From assembly GCF_029212375.1 (NCBI RefSeq), contig NZ_JARGNU010000007.1, forward strand, positions 62,001 through 126,000: DNA of 64,000 bases. The letters are read 5' to 3'. Shown here in pieces: positions 8,329-16,268 of the stretch (the stretch's first letter is position 1; each line of letters opens with the position of its first letter). Origin of the DNA: Zhongshania sp. GTDB taxonomy: Bacteria; Pseudomonadota; Gammaproteobacteria; Pseudomonadales; Spongiibacteraceae. Both the position numbers and the translations under genes were made by a program. The notes under the pieces were generated by a model. The model had not been told where the DNA came from and ran no database searches. It was given only the letters and a program-made list of their open reading frames with translations.

Positions 8329-9279
8329 TTACAGGCCCATGCGCAGTTTTAAGTCCCGTGGGTAGGGATCGAAGTAGTATTGGTCGAGCAGATAATCTAT
8401 TTGGTATTTTCTTAAATAGAGGCTTAGCATTTCCAGTGGTACAAGCAGGGGTAGCATGCCCGCCGCGTAGTCGCGGATCACTTCGGTGAGCCTGATTTTG
8501 TCATCGGCGTCGAGATGGTCTTTAAAAAAGCCTTGGATATGCATCAGGGTGTTGGTGTGATTTTTGATGCTGGCGGGCTGTTTTAGGGCTTGCATAAATT
8601 TGGCGATGTAGCGATCGGCCCTATCGTCAAGATCGCCTGCTTCGGCAACGATGGGGCCCAATTCGCGATAAATCGGCTGATTGTGAGCTAGTAACAGGAA
8701 TTTATGGCGGCGGTGAAAGTCTTCGAGACGCTTGGCGGTTAAGCCTTGTGCTGCAATCGCTTGCCAGCGCGCGTAGGCAACTACCCGCGACACAAAATTC
8801 TCACGCAAATGCACGTCGTTGAGGCGGCCGTTTTCTTCAACGGGTAATAGCGGCTGGGCGGCCATTAGCTCGCGGGCGTAAAGGCCAACGCCAACCTTGC
8901 CTAGGCCATTGCCCTTGTCGTCGTATACCGGCACTCGCTCCATGCCGCAGCTGGGGGATTTGGCGCAGAGTATATAGCCGCTGATGTGGTTGAGCTTAGC
9001 GACGGTGCGCTTGGCATAGCTCTGCATTTGTGAAGTGACATTCAGACTGCTGTCGCTACTGCCAATCAGTTGCGGATTGGCAGGCTCGCCGACAAGGCGA
9101 ATGGTTGGCCGTGGCACGCCCATGCCAATGGCCTGCTCGGGGCAAATGCTGACAAAACTGAAATGTCTGGCCAGTTCTTCTGAGGCAAAGGGCAGGCGCT
9201 TGTGGCCACCGTCATAGCGCACTTGCTCGCCGAGTAAGCAGGCGCTGATACCAATGCGGATGGAGTCAGAGTCGGGCAT
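8329..9279 (-). CDS. DUF523 and DUF1722 domain protein (YbgA-like)
   Basis: A 316-residue protein. The N-terminal DUF523 (about 1-155) starts IGISACLLGEQVRYDGGHK and includes a cysteine-bearing AKSPSCGMERVPVY. The C-terminal DUF1722/YbgA domain (about 190-310) contains EDFHRRHKFLLLAHNQ and a YLLDQYYFDPYPRDLKLRMGL tail. In many proteobacteria, including E. coli, this family sits beside the photolyase gene; its biochemical role is unknown. Here it is first in the operon and translationally close to phrB. Its promoter region carries TGATCT-N16-CGTAAG, like the lipid locus near 59.4 kb. Confidence 0.88.
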   Translation of the reverse strand: MPDSDSIRIGISACLLGEQVRYDGGHKRLPFASEELARHFSFVSICPEQAIGMGVPRPTIRLVGEPANPQLIGSSDSSLNVTSQMQSYAKRTVAKLNHISGYILCAKSPSCGMERVPVYDDKGNGLGKVGVGLYARELMAAQPLLPVEENGRLNDVHLRENFVSRVVAYARWQAIAAQGLTAKRLEDFHRRHKFLLLAHNQPIYRELGPIVAEAGDLDDRADRYIAKFMQALKQPASIKNHTNTLMHIQGFFKDHLDADDKIRLTEVIRDYAAGMLPLLVPLEMLSLYLRKYQIDYLLDQYYFDPYPRDLKLRMGL

Positions 9280-9320
9280 GGCGGCTTGGTGTCCTTGGTA
9301 AGTGGGTTCTAACGCGAAAG

Positions 9321-9348
9321 CTTACGTAATTGCGATGGCGGTAGATCA
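9321..9348 (-). promoter_or_regulatory. candidate ECF sigma (ChrR/sigma-E-type) promoter of the DUF523-phrB operon
   Basis: On the minus strand TGATCT (9348-9343) is followed after 16 bases by CGTAAG (9326-9321), giving TGATCT-N18-TAAG. The start point would fall near 9314, about 35 bases before the ATG at 9279. This matches the spacing and core I recall for Rhodobacter sigma-E (TGATCC-N18-TAAGA), whose regulon includes a photolyase. The same layout occurs twice at 59416-59461. Confidence 0.55.
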
Positions 9349-9405
9349 TGATACCGCCGTTGCTATTAGCCTAGTCGGTCTTGGTGGTTTTGCCTGTGTC
9401 GCGCG

Positions 9406-9810
9406 TTATTTGGCTTCGCCTGCCAAAAATAAAATTAGCGCCCGAAAGTCGTCGTCGCTGCAGTTTACGCACATACCCTTGGGTGGCATGCTGTTAATTC
9501 CGCTTTTAGTGTTAGCGAGTAATCCTTCTAAGCCTTTTTGCAGGCGTGGTGCCCACTGATCCCTGTTGCCGCTGCGGGGCGCGCCGGCGGCGCCGGCACT
9601 GTGGCAGCCATAGCAGCTTTGAATATATAAGGACTTTAACGCTGGATCGCTGGGCATGCGGCTGCGGCTAGCGGCATTGGCAGCGCTTGCGGTATTTGCC
9701 GCTACTTGACCGTCGGTGTTGCTGGCCTCGGGGCTGCATGCGCTTAAACCTATTAGCAAGAGCCCAGTGAACAGGGTTTGGCTGAGGCGAAAAGACGGAA
9801 ATATCGGCAT
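9406..9810 (-). CDS. cytochrome c5-like lipoprotein
   Basis: A 134-residue monoheme cytochrome. The signal peptide ends in the lipobox LIGLSAC (Cys at about residue 25), then an Ala/Asn/Ser-rich linker. The heme site is CYGCH near residues 66-70, the axial-methionine motif is NSMPPKG, and the C-terminal pair is CVNC. It aligns almost end to end with the soluble c5 cytochrome at 1766-2068, so they are paralogues with different localisation: one free, one lipid-anchored. It probably passes electrons at the membrane; the partner is unknown. It runs alone between the DUF523 operon and a methyltransferase gene. Confidence 0.88.
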   Translation of the reverse strand: MPIFPSFRLSQTLFTGLLLIGLSACSPEASNTDGQVAANTASAANAASRSRMPSDPALKSLYIQSCYGCHSAGAAGAPRSGNRDQWAPRLQKGLEGLLANTKSGINSMPPKGMCVNCSDDDFRALILFLAGEAK

Positions 9811-9850
9811 TAATTTGGCTCCGAAAAACGAGTAGAGCGCAGTTTACCGT

Positions 9851-10636
9851 TTAAATCGCCGCTTTGTCAGAGCCTTGGCCTTGCTGAGGGCGAGTTGCGT
9901 TAGCTGCTCGCTTTTGCGCCAATACTTTTAAGGTGGGTTTAAAATTGGGTCGAAAATTCACTTTGCTAAACTGATGTGTTTCTAGCAGCTGCTTGAGTGA
10001 AGGCTTGGCGAAATACAGCAAATGTTCTGGCGGTCGAATTGCGGTCCAATCGAGCAGGTTCTGCTTTACGGAGAAGTGGCCAATGTCGGGGGTGGTTAAA
10101 AATAAAACGCCGCCATCATTTAGCAAGGTGTAAAGGGCGTCGAGAAAGGTTTGAGGATTGGCAAGGTGCTCAATGACTTCGCAACAGTAAATAATGTCAA
10201 AGCCTTCACCTTGGGCGGCGAGGGCTTCTGCAGAAATCGTTTGAAATTGGGCAAGTGGGTATTGGCGCTGGGCAAACTCAATGCTGCTGCTGTCTAGGTC
10301 GATACCTAGTGCATCAAGGCCTAAGCTGCGCGCCGCCTCTACGGCAAAGCCGGCATTGCAGCCAATATCAATAAAGCGCTTGCCCTTGCTCAGCCGTTTT
10401 AAGGACCAGATGCGCTTGGTCGCTCGGCGCTGCTTGGATTTAAGTTTGCGAGTGTATTGGGGGGTTTTGTGGTAGTCGTGGTAAAAGGCCGCGAGTGCGT
10501 CGGGGGCGGGCATGGGGTGCACATAAATTAAGGTGCAGTGTTGGCACTCGTATAAATCGTGGGCATTTTTACTGCCGTAAAAAGTGGTTTCCGTTTGGAA
10601 GCAACTTGGGCACTCCATGGAGGCGATCCTTTGCAT
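9851..10636 (-). CDS. class I SAM-dependent methyltransferase with N-terminal zinc ribbon
   Basis: A 261-residue protein. Residues about 9-37 form a zinc ribbon (CPSC ... CQHC). The methyltransferase fold begins with motif I FIDIGCNAGFAVEAA (about residues 87-101), with a DLDSSSIEFAQ acidic loop and IIYCCEVIEHL at strand 4. The arrangement resembles the methyltransferases that modify lipids, quinones or surface sugars; the substrate cannot be told from sequence. The neighbouring genes give no firm clue. The start could be either the TTG/ATG near 10636 or the internal MECPSC methionine (residue 7), which has the conserved ribbon immediately after it. Confidence 0.83.
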   Translation of the reverse strand: MQRIASMECPSCFQTETTFYGSKNAHDLYECQHCTLIYVHPMPAPDALAAFYHDYHKTPQYTRKLKSKQRRATKRIWSLKRLSKGKRFIDIGCNAGFAVEAARSLGLDALGIDLDSSSIEFAQRQYPLAQFQTISAEALAAQGEGFDIIYCCEVIEHLANPQTFLDALYTLLNDGGVLFLTTPDIGHFSVKQNLLDWTAIRPPEHLLYFAKPSLKQLLETHQFSKVNFRPNFKPTLKVLAQKRAANATRPQQGQGSDKAAI

Positions 10637-10718
10637 TGATGCAGATATAAGTACTCATCAATGTAATGACCTAGTGTGGCAGTTTTGTGAAATGAGTGCG
10701 CTATTAGCGATTGCTCGC

Positions 10719-11237
10719 TTAGTCGCTAGAAAATCCGAATGAGTGGGTTTCGTCCTCGCTCTGGCGGTCGATAGCGCCAACATCAAGCACGGGTGCGGCG
10801 TCGATGTGCTGGGCGTCCATCATATGCGCTACGCGTTGCAGGGCGCTGATAATTTGGGTTTGTTCCCAGTCCTGGAGATCGCTGAACTGGCGAGTAAAAT
10901 AGTCGTGCAGGGGCATGGGCGCGTTGCGAATGAGGTCATTGCCAGCGTCCGTTAGGCAGGCAAATACTTTGCGTTTGTCTTGGCTAGAGCGCTCTCTGGC
11001 GACGAGGCCGCGCTTTTCGAGGCGGTCGAGTATGCTGGTTACGGTGGCTTGGCTGAGGCTGACCTGATTGGCGACGTCACTGATAATGGCGTCGCCCTTA
11101 TCGCGCAGGGTTTGCAGTATTAACATTTGCGGCGCGGTGAGTCCGGCGGTCTTCATTAAATGCTTTGAATGCAAATCAATTGCCCGAGTTACTCGGCGCA
11201 GCGAGACTAATACTTCGTTTATATGATTCATTTTCAC
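10719..11237 (-). CDS. ectR: MarR-family regulator of ectoine synthesis, EctR-like
   Basis: A 172-residue winged-helix regulator. The recognition region is ISDVANQVSLSQATVTSILDRLEKRGLV (about residues 53-80), followed by the wing RERSSQDKRKVFACLT. Size and sequence match EctR1-type repressors, which in methanotrophs bind the ectA promoter. It is divergent from ectA across 246 bases, the usual layout. An 18-bp palindrome just before ectA (11461-11478) is a candidate operator. The C-terminal extension (about residues 140-172) is acidic and variable. Confidence 0.88.
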   Translation of the reverse strand: MKMNHINEVLVSLRRVTRAIDLHSKHLMKTAGLTAPQMLILQTLRDKGDAIISDVANQVSLSQATVTSILDRLEKRGLVARERSSQDKRKVFACLTDAGNDLIRNAPMPLHDYFTRQFSDLQDWEQTQIISALQRVAHMMDAQHIDAAPVLDVGAIDRQSEDETHSFGFSSD

Positions 11238-11324
11238 CGTCTGTCGATTGGCTTAGCGGCCCAATGGTAGCGGCTTGTGGCGGTTTTTGCATCAGTTATC
11301 CCCTGCGTTTGTCAATAGCTGGCC

Positions 11325-11354
11325 TTGAGATAATGCAATAAAAGCGCGTATAAT
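11325..11354 (+). promoter_or_regulatory. candidate sigma70 promoter upstream of ectA
   Basis: TTGAGA (11325-11330) and a perfect TATAAT (11349-11354) are separated by 18 bases in the ectR-ectA intergenic region. The start near 11361 would leave a leader of about 120 bases before ectA. A second weaker pair, TTGAAT (11434-11439) and TAAATT (11458-11463), lies closer to ectA and overlaps the palindrome at 11461-11478, suggesting two promoters as reported for other ectoine operons. Confidence 0.6.
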
Positions 11355-11460
11355 GCTTCGTGTTCTAAGTAATTAATCAGGAGGTTGGGTTCATCGATTT
11401 ACGGGAAATTGGCGATATTTAAGGGATTATCACTTGAATATCACGTAATTTACTCGCTAA

Positions 11461-11478
11461 ATTAGTATGAACACTAAT
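11461..11478. promoter_or_regulatory. 18-bp palindrome, candidate EctR operator
   Basis: ATTAGT-ATGAAC-ACTAAT is a perfect 6-bp inverted repeat with a 6-bp spacer, the size typical of MarR dimers. It ends 5 bases before the GTG start of ectA and overlaps the -10 of the proximal promoter candidate, so a bound repressor would block initiation. No binding data; inference from position and symmetry. Confidence 0.45.
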
Positions 11479-11483
11479 AGATT

Positions 11484-12005
11484 GTGTTGAAATCAAATAG
11501 CGCGACGCAAGCCACGGCTGCCACGCTTCGTTTTCGCCAGCCAACGGCGGAAGATGGTTACGCCCTAAACCAATTAGTGGCGGCCAGCCCACCACTAGAC
11601 ACCAATTCTGTTTACTGCAATCTGCTGCATTGCACTCACTTTGCCGAAACCGCGGTTGCCGCTGAAGAAGACGGCAAGTTAGTGGGCTTTATTTCTGCGC
11701 ACATTATTCCCGCTAAGCCGAACACCGTTTTTGTGTGGCAGGTGGTGGTGGATAAGAGTCAGCGCGGGCGGGGATTGGCCAAGAAGATGCTCAAAGAAGT
11801 GATAAAGCGTCCGGCCTGCGCCGAAGTGAAATATATGGAAACTACTATTACACCAGATAACGAAGCATCTTGGGCTTTGTTCCGCAGTTTTGCTCGGGAC
11901 CTAGACACCGAATTAAATCATAGCCTCTGGTTTGAAAAAGAGGCGCATTTTGGCGGCCAGCACGACAGCGAAGCGCTGCTGTGTATCGGCCCCTTCGCTC
12001 AGTAG
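11484..12005 (+). CDS. ectA: L-2,4-diaminobutyrate N-acetyltransferase
   Basis: A 173-residue GNAT-fold enzyme that acetylates L-2,4-diaminobutyrate on the gamma-amino group, the second ectoine-specific step. Family signatures are PPLDTNSVYCNLLHCTHFAET, FVWQVVVDKSQRGRGLAKKML (acetyl-CoA pyrophosphate loop RGRGLA) and TTITPDNEASWALFRSFARDL. The start is uncertain: no ATG is available, GTG 11484 or TTG 11487 must be used, and no clear Shine-Dalgarno precedes them. It is the first gene of the ectABC-ask operon, 65 bases before ectB. Confidence 0.95.
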   Translation: MLKSNSATQATAATLRFRQPTAEDGYALNQLVAASPPLDTNSVYCNLLHCTHFAETAVAAEEDGKLVGFISAHIIPAKPNTVFVWQVVVDKSQRGRGLAKKMLKEVIKRPACAEVKYMETTITPDNEASWALFRSFARDLDTELNHSLWFEKEAHFGGQHDSEALLCIGPFAQ

Positions 12006-12070
12006 GCTTGAGCCAATATCTTTTTACTCAGTATTCATCCGCTCAGTAAAGGACACTAAGAGGACTAAAC

Positions 12071-13345
12071 ATGACTATTTTTGACAGACTTGAATCCGAA
12101 GTACAATCCTACGCCCGCTCATTTCCGGTGACCTTTGATAAGGCCCAAGGCGAGCACTTGTACTCTACCGACGGCAAGCAATACATCGACTTTTTGGCTG
12201 GCGCAGGCACCTTAAACTACGGCCACAATAACCCCGTACTTAAAAAGGCGTTGGTTGATTACATCATGCGTGACGGCATCACCCATGGCCTAGATATGCA
12301 CACCGAGGCCAAAGGCGATTTTTTACAGGCTTTTAACGAGCATATTCTTGCGCCGCGAGACATGACCTACACTTTTCAGTTTACTGGCCCCACTGGTACT
12401 AACGCGGTGGAAGCGGCGCTGAAATTGGCACGCAAAGTAACCGGTCGTACCAGTATTGTTTCGTTCACCAACGGCTTTCACGGCGTAACCCTGGGCGCAG
12501 TTGCGGCCACCGGTAATAGCCATCACCGTGGTGGCGCTGGCGTGGCGCTGGGCGATGTTACCCGTATGCCGTTTTGTGGCTACTACGGTCGCGATGCCGA
12601 CAGCCTGAAAATGATGGACAAGCTGCTCTCAGATCCGTCTTCGGGTGTCGATCTGCCTGCGGCAATGATTGTTGAGCCAGTGCAGGGCGAGGGTGGCTTA
12701 AATGTCGCCAATAATGATTGGCTGCGCGGCTTGGAAAAACTGTGTCGCAAACACGATATTTTGTTGATTGTTGACGACATTCAAGCGGGCTGCGGTCGCA
12801 CCGGTACTTTCTTTAGTTTTGAAGGTAGCGGTATCAAGCCCGACATTATCACCATGTCTAAATCATTGAGCGGCTACGGCCTGCCCTTCGCGATTGTACT
12901 GATTCGCCCCGATTTAGATATTTGGGAACCGGGTGAGCACAACGGTACCTTCCGCGGTAATAACCACGCCTTTATCACCGCAGCGGCGGCTATTCGCCAC
13001 TACTGGAAAGACGATAAGTTTGCCGCTGAGATCGTAGAGAAATCAGCCATCGTCAGCCACCGCTTTAAGAAGCTTTCTGATCTTTATGGCGTTACCAAAT
13101 TGCAGCCCAAGGGCCGCGGTATGATGCAGGGTCTGGCTTGTCGCGACGGTGATATTGCCGACGAAATTGGTCGCGCTTGCTTTGAGCGGGGCTTGGTCAT
13201 TGAAACCTGTGGTAACCGTGGTCACGTAGTTAAAGTGTTTTGCCCATTAACCATTGATAAAGCCGAGTTAATGCGCGGGCTGGATATTTTGTCTGACAGT
13301 ATCGCCGAAGTATTGGGTGAGTCAGTAGCTAAAAAAGCCTCGTAA
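12071..13345 (+). CDS. ectB: diaminobutyrate-2-oxoglutarate aminotransferase
   Basis: A 424-residue class III PLP aminotransferase that converts aspartate semialdehyde to L-2,4-diaminobutyrate using glutamate. PLP-binding elements are [33 protein letters not shown] and the Schiff-base lysine in [10 protein letters not shown] (Lys264). The length is normal for EctB. The ATG at 12071 follows an AGAGGA ribosome site. It is the second gene of the ectoine operon, with 104 bases to ectC. Confidence 0.98.
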   Translation: MTIFDRLESEVQSYARSFPVTFDKAQGEHLYSTDGKQYIDFLAGAGTLNYGHNNPVLKKALVDYIMRDGITHGLDMHTEAKGDFLQAFNEHILAPRDMTYTFQFTGPTGTNAVEAALKLARKVTGRTSIVSFTNGFHGVTLGAVAATGNSHHRGGAGVALGDVTRMPFCGYYGRDADSLKMMDKLLSDPSSGVDLPAAMIVEPVQGEGGLNVANNDWLRGLEKLCRKHDILLIVDDIQAGCGRTGTFFSFEGSGIKPDIITMSKSLSGYGLPFAIVLIRPDLDIWEPGEHNGTFRGNNHAFITAAAAIRHYWKDDKFAAEIVEKSAIVSHRFKKLSDLYGVTKLQPKGRGMMQGLACRDGDIADEIGRACFERGLVIETCGNRGHVVKVFCPLTIDKAELMRGLDILSDSIAEVLGESVAKKAS

Positions 13346-13449
13346 GCGGCTGAGCATACGCCTCTTCTGCAGATAAACATTTGCGGAAGTGGCGTGCTTT
13401 ATTCAGCAACTGAGCTAACGAATTTTAGTATTAGGAAAAGGAACACAAG

Positions 13450-13848
13450 ATGATTGTAAGAACACTGGAAGAATGTCAAAACTCTGAGCGCCGCGTTGAT
13501 AGTGACAACTGGAACAGCGTGCGAATGTTACTGAAAGACGACAAAATGGGTTTTTCATTCCATATCACCACTATTTACGCCAATACTGAGACCCCAATTC
13601 ACTACCAGAACCATCTGGAGTCGGTGTACTGCATGTCGGGCAATGGTGAAGTTGAAACTTTAAGTGACGGCAAAGTTTATAAAATTGAAGCAGGCACCTT
13701 GTACATTCTCGATAAGCACGACAATCATTTACTGCGCGGCGGCAGCGAAGACATGAAAATGGCCTGTGTATTTAATCCACCGCTGAACGGCAAAGAAGTG
13801 CATGACGAAAATGGAGTCTACCCATTGGCGGCTGAGGCAGTGACCTGA
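13450..13848 (+). CDS. ectC: L-ectoine synthase
   Basis: A 132-residue cupin that cyclises N-gamma-acetyl-diaminobutyrate to ectoine in the cytoplasm. The N-terminus [16 protein letters not shown] and the core [23 protein letters not shown] are typical of EctC, with metal-binding residues around Glu57, Tyr85 and His93 expected from the family. AGGAAAAGGA lies before the ATG. No ectD (ectoine hydroxylase) follows, so the product here is ectoine rather than 5-hydroxyectoine unless ectD lies elsewhere. Confidence 0.98.
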   Translation: MIVRTLEECQNSERRVDSDNWNSVRMLLKDDKMGFSFHITTIYANTETPIHYQNHLESVYCMSGNGEVETLSDGKVYKIEAGTLYILDKHDNHLLRGGSEDMKMACVFNPPLNGKEVHDENGVYPLAAEAVT

Positions 13849-13896
13849 GCTATTGAATTTTAAAAAAATATTTTTTAAATTCAAGGGAGAGTAGCA

Positions 13897-15333
13897 GTGG
13901 GACACAGTGTAGAGAAAATTGGCGGCACCTCAATGACCAACTACGAGGCGGTGCGCGACAATGTTATTTTAGCTGGCGGTGAGAATGGCAATATTTATCA
14001 GCGTATCTTCGTGGTTTCAGCTTACGGCGGCGTAACCGATTTATTATTAGAAAATAAGCGTACTAGTCATCCTGGGGTTTACGCTCTGTTTGCCGATGAC
14101 GGCGCCGAAACTTTGTGGCGCGATGCGCTAAGTAATGTCGGTAATGCTTTAAAAGAAATCAATGCTGGTTTGTTTCCCGATGCCGAGCAGCTTGAGGCCG
14201 CCAATACCTATATTGAAGGCCGGCTGTTTGAAGCCGAGCGCTGCATGGATAATTTACATAGGCTTTGCCAGCATGGTCATTTTGGTTTAGAAGACCATCT
14301 GCTTACCGTGCGCGAAATGCTGGCCAGTATTGGCGAGGCGCACAGCGCGTGGAATACCGCCACCTTGCTTAAGCGCGATGGCATTAATACTCGTTATATT
14401 GATCTTTCTGGCTGGCGCGCAGAGGAAGCTTTGCCCCTAGATCAGCATATAAGTGAGGCTTTGTCCGGTATCGATTTAAATACCACTATGCCGATTGTTA
14501 CGGGCTATGCCCACTGTAAAGAAGGCCTAATGGCGAGCTTTGATCGCGGCTATAGCGAAATGACCTTCAGTCGTATGGCGGTTATTAGTGGTGCTCGCGA
14601 AGCGGTTATTCACAAAGAGTATCACCTTAGTAGCGCCGACCCGCGTTTGGTGGGCGCCGATAAAGTGGTGCCGATAGGCCGCACCAATTACGATGTTGCC
14701 GACCAGCTTGCCAACTTGGGCATGGAGGCAATTCACCCTCGCGCTGCCAAAGGTTTGCGCCAGCAAAAAATTGCTTTGCGGGTAAAAAACACCTTTGAGC
14801 CTCATCACTCGGGTACGCTTATTGATTGCGATTACCGCAGTGAAAAGCCCTGTGTTGAAATTATTGCCGGTCGCAAGCAAGTCTATGCACTGGAAGTTTT
14901 CGACCAAGATATGGTGGGTGCGCTGTGGCAGTATGAGCAAAAAATACTGGGCGCGATTGAGCGCTATAAAGGCACGGTGATCACTAAAGACATCAACGCC
15001 AATACCATTACTAATTATCTGGGTGTTAATTTAAAAACCGTGAAACGCATTGTGAGCGCGGTTAAAGAATTGTTCCCCGATGCCGAAGTCAGCACCCGCA
15101 AAGTAGCCATTATTTCGGCGATTGGCAGCGATATGCAGGTGCCAGGTATGTTGGCTAAAACCGTGGTGGCCTTGGCGTCGGCAAACATTAGCGTGTTGGC
15201 CATGCACCAGTCTATGCGTCAGGTCGACATGCAGTTTGTGGTGAACGAAGACGACTACGAAAAAGGCGTCGCAAGTCTGCATCGTTGCTTAGTCGAGGTG
15301 TACGACCACGGTGATGCTATATGCGCAGCGTAA
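13897..15333 (+). CDS. ask_ect: aspartate kinase of the ectoine operon (Ask_Ect)
   Basis: A 478-residue aspartokinase that makes aspartyl phosphate, the precursor for EctB. The kinase start VEKIGGTSMTNYEAVRDN differs from housekeeping LysC by KIGGTSM rather than KFGGTS, as in other Ask_Ect proteins. C-terminal ACT domains begin near VAIISAIGSDMQVPGM. This dedicated isoform is thought to escape lysine/threonine feedback. The start is GTG at 13897 after GGGAGAG. Its 3' end overlaps the next gene by 13 bases, which suggests translational coupling. Confidence 0.96.
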   Translation: MGHSVEKIGGTSMTNYEAVRDNVILAGGENGNIYQRIFVVSAYGGVTDLLLENKRTSHPGVYALFADDGAETLWRDALSNVGNALKEINAGLFPDAEQLEAANTYIEGRLFEAERCMDNLHRLCQHGHFGLEDHLLTVREMLASIGEAHSAWNTATLLKRDGINTRYIDLSGWRAEEALPLDQHISEALSGIDLNTTMPIVTGYAHCKEGLMASFDRGYSEMTFSRMAVISGAREAVIHKEYHLSSADPRLVGADKVVPIGRTNYDVADQLANLGMEAIHPRAAKGLRQQKIALRVKNTFEPHHSGTLIDCDYRSEKPCVEIIAGRKQVYALEVFDQDMVGALWQYEQKILGAIERYKGTVITKDINANTITNYLGVNLKTVKRIVSAVKELFPDAEVSTRKVAIISAIGSDMQVPGMLAKTVVALASANISVLAMHQSMRQVDMQFVVNEDDYEKGVASLHRCLVEVYDHGDAICAA

Positions 15334-16220
15334 TACAGGGGTTTATCCTCTGTTGGGGGCTGTTGCCCCTGTTCGCGGTTGCGGCGGAAAGCACTGAGTC
15401 AAAACCTAGTGCGGCGCAAGTCGATGCCAGTATTGATAATTTAGATAAACCGCTCTACTCGCCTTTTATTGAGCGCTATATGCTCGATGAAGTGCGCAAC
15501 CTGCGTATCGACATGGAGCGTGCCCATCGCGAATTAGCCGCCGAAGTAGTCGACCGCGAATTAGGCGCCGCCGATAAGGCGGTGTCTTACGCAACCAACA
15601 CGGTTACCTATTTTTTCTACCTTATCGCGGGGGTGAGTTCGGCTCTTGTATTAATGGGTTGGAATTCGGTGCGCGATATAAAAGAAAAAGTGCACAGTGT
15701 TGCTAACGAACAAGTTGCCGAATTGGTTGAAGAGTACGAGAAACGTCTGCGCGCGATTGAAAAGCAGTTAAAGCAAGAAACTGCACATATCGAGTCTAAC
15801 CGCGAAGAAATTACCCTTACTCAAGAGATTCATTCGCTGTGGCTGCGAGCCAGTCAGGAATCGAGTCCGGCGGGCAAAATCGCAATATACGACCAAATTC
15901 TGGCGGCGCGAGGCGACGATATTGAGGCCATCACTTATAAGGCTGATGCGGCACTCGATCAAAACGAGCCCCAGTGGGCAATCAATCTCTGTCAGCAAGC
16001 GTTGCTGCTAGACGAAACCAATGCCCACGCGTTTTATCAGTTGGCCTGCGCTCATACTTGCCAAGGAAATCTCGACGACGCGGCGCGCTACTTTACGCAC
16101 GCCGTGGCGCAGTCCGAATCATATCGAGAAGAGCTGTATCGCGATCCGGCGCTGTCCGAATTGCGAGAGCATCCGCTGCTGATTGAGTTGCTGGCCCCAA
16201 CGGTTGAGCACCCTTCATAG
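15321..16220 (+). CDS. membrane-anchored coiled-coil TPR protein in the ectoine operon
   Basis: A 299-residue protein of unknown function. It has an N-terminal signal peptide (about 1-22, ending AVAAES), an extracytoplasmic stretch, one transmembrane helix (about residues 94-114, TYFFYLIAGVSSALVLMGW), a coiled coil (about 125-165, rich in E/K/Q) and two or three TPR-like repeats (about 185-285, with AIYDQILAARGDDIEAITYKAD and AINLCQQALLLDETNAHAFYQLA). The helix would place the TPRs in the cytoplasm. It overlaps the aspartokinase gene by 13 bases and is followed by a symporter gene, so it is likely part of the osmoprotection operon, perhaps as a scaffold or sensor. Confidence 0.75.
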   Translation: MRSVIQGFILCWGLLPLFAVAAESTESKPSAAQVDASIDNLDKPLYSPFIERYMLDEVRNLRIDMERAHRELAAEVVDRELGAADKAVSYATNTVTYFFYLIAGVSSALVLMGWNSVRDIKEKVHSVANEQVAELVEEYEKRLRAIEKQLKQETAHIESNREEITLTQEIHSLWLRASQESSPAGKIAIYDQILAARGDDIEAITYKADAALDQNEPQWAINLCQQALLLDETNAHAFYQLACAHTCQGNLDDAARYFTHAVAQSESYREELYRDPALSELREHPLLIELLAPTVEHPS

Positions 16221-16268
16221 GCTTAACTTTTTTCGCCCACTCAAAACCAAAATAGTTTGGATCTGAAT

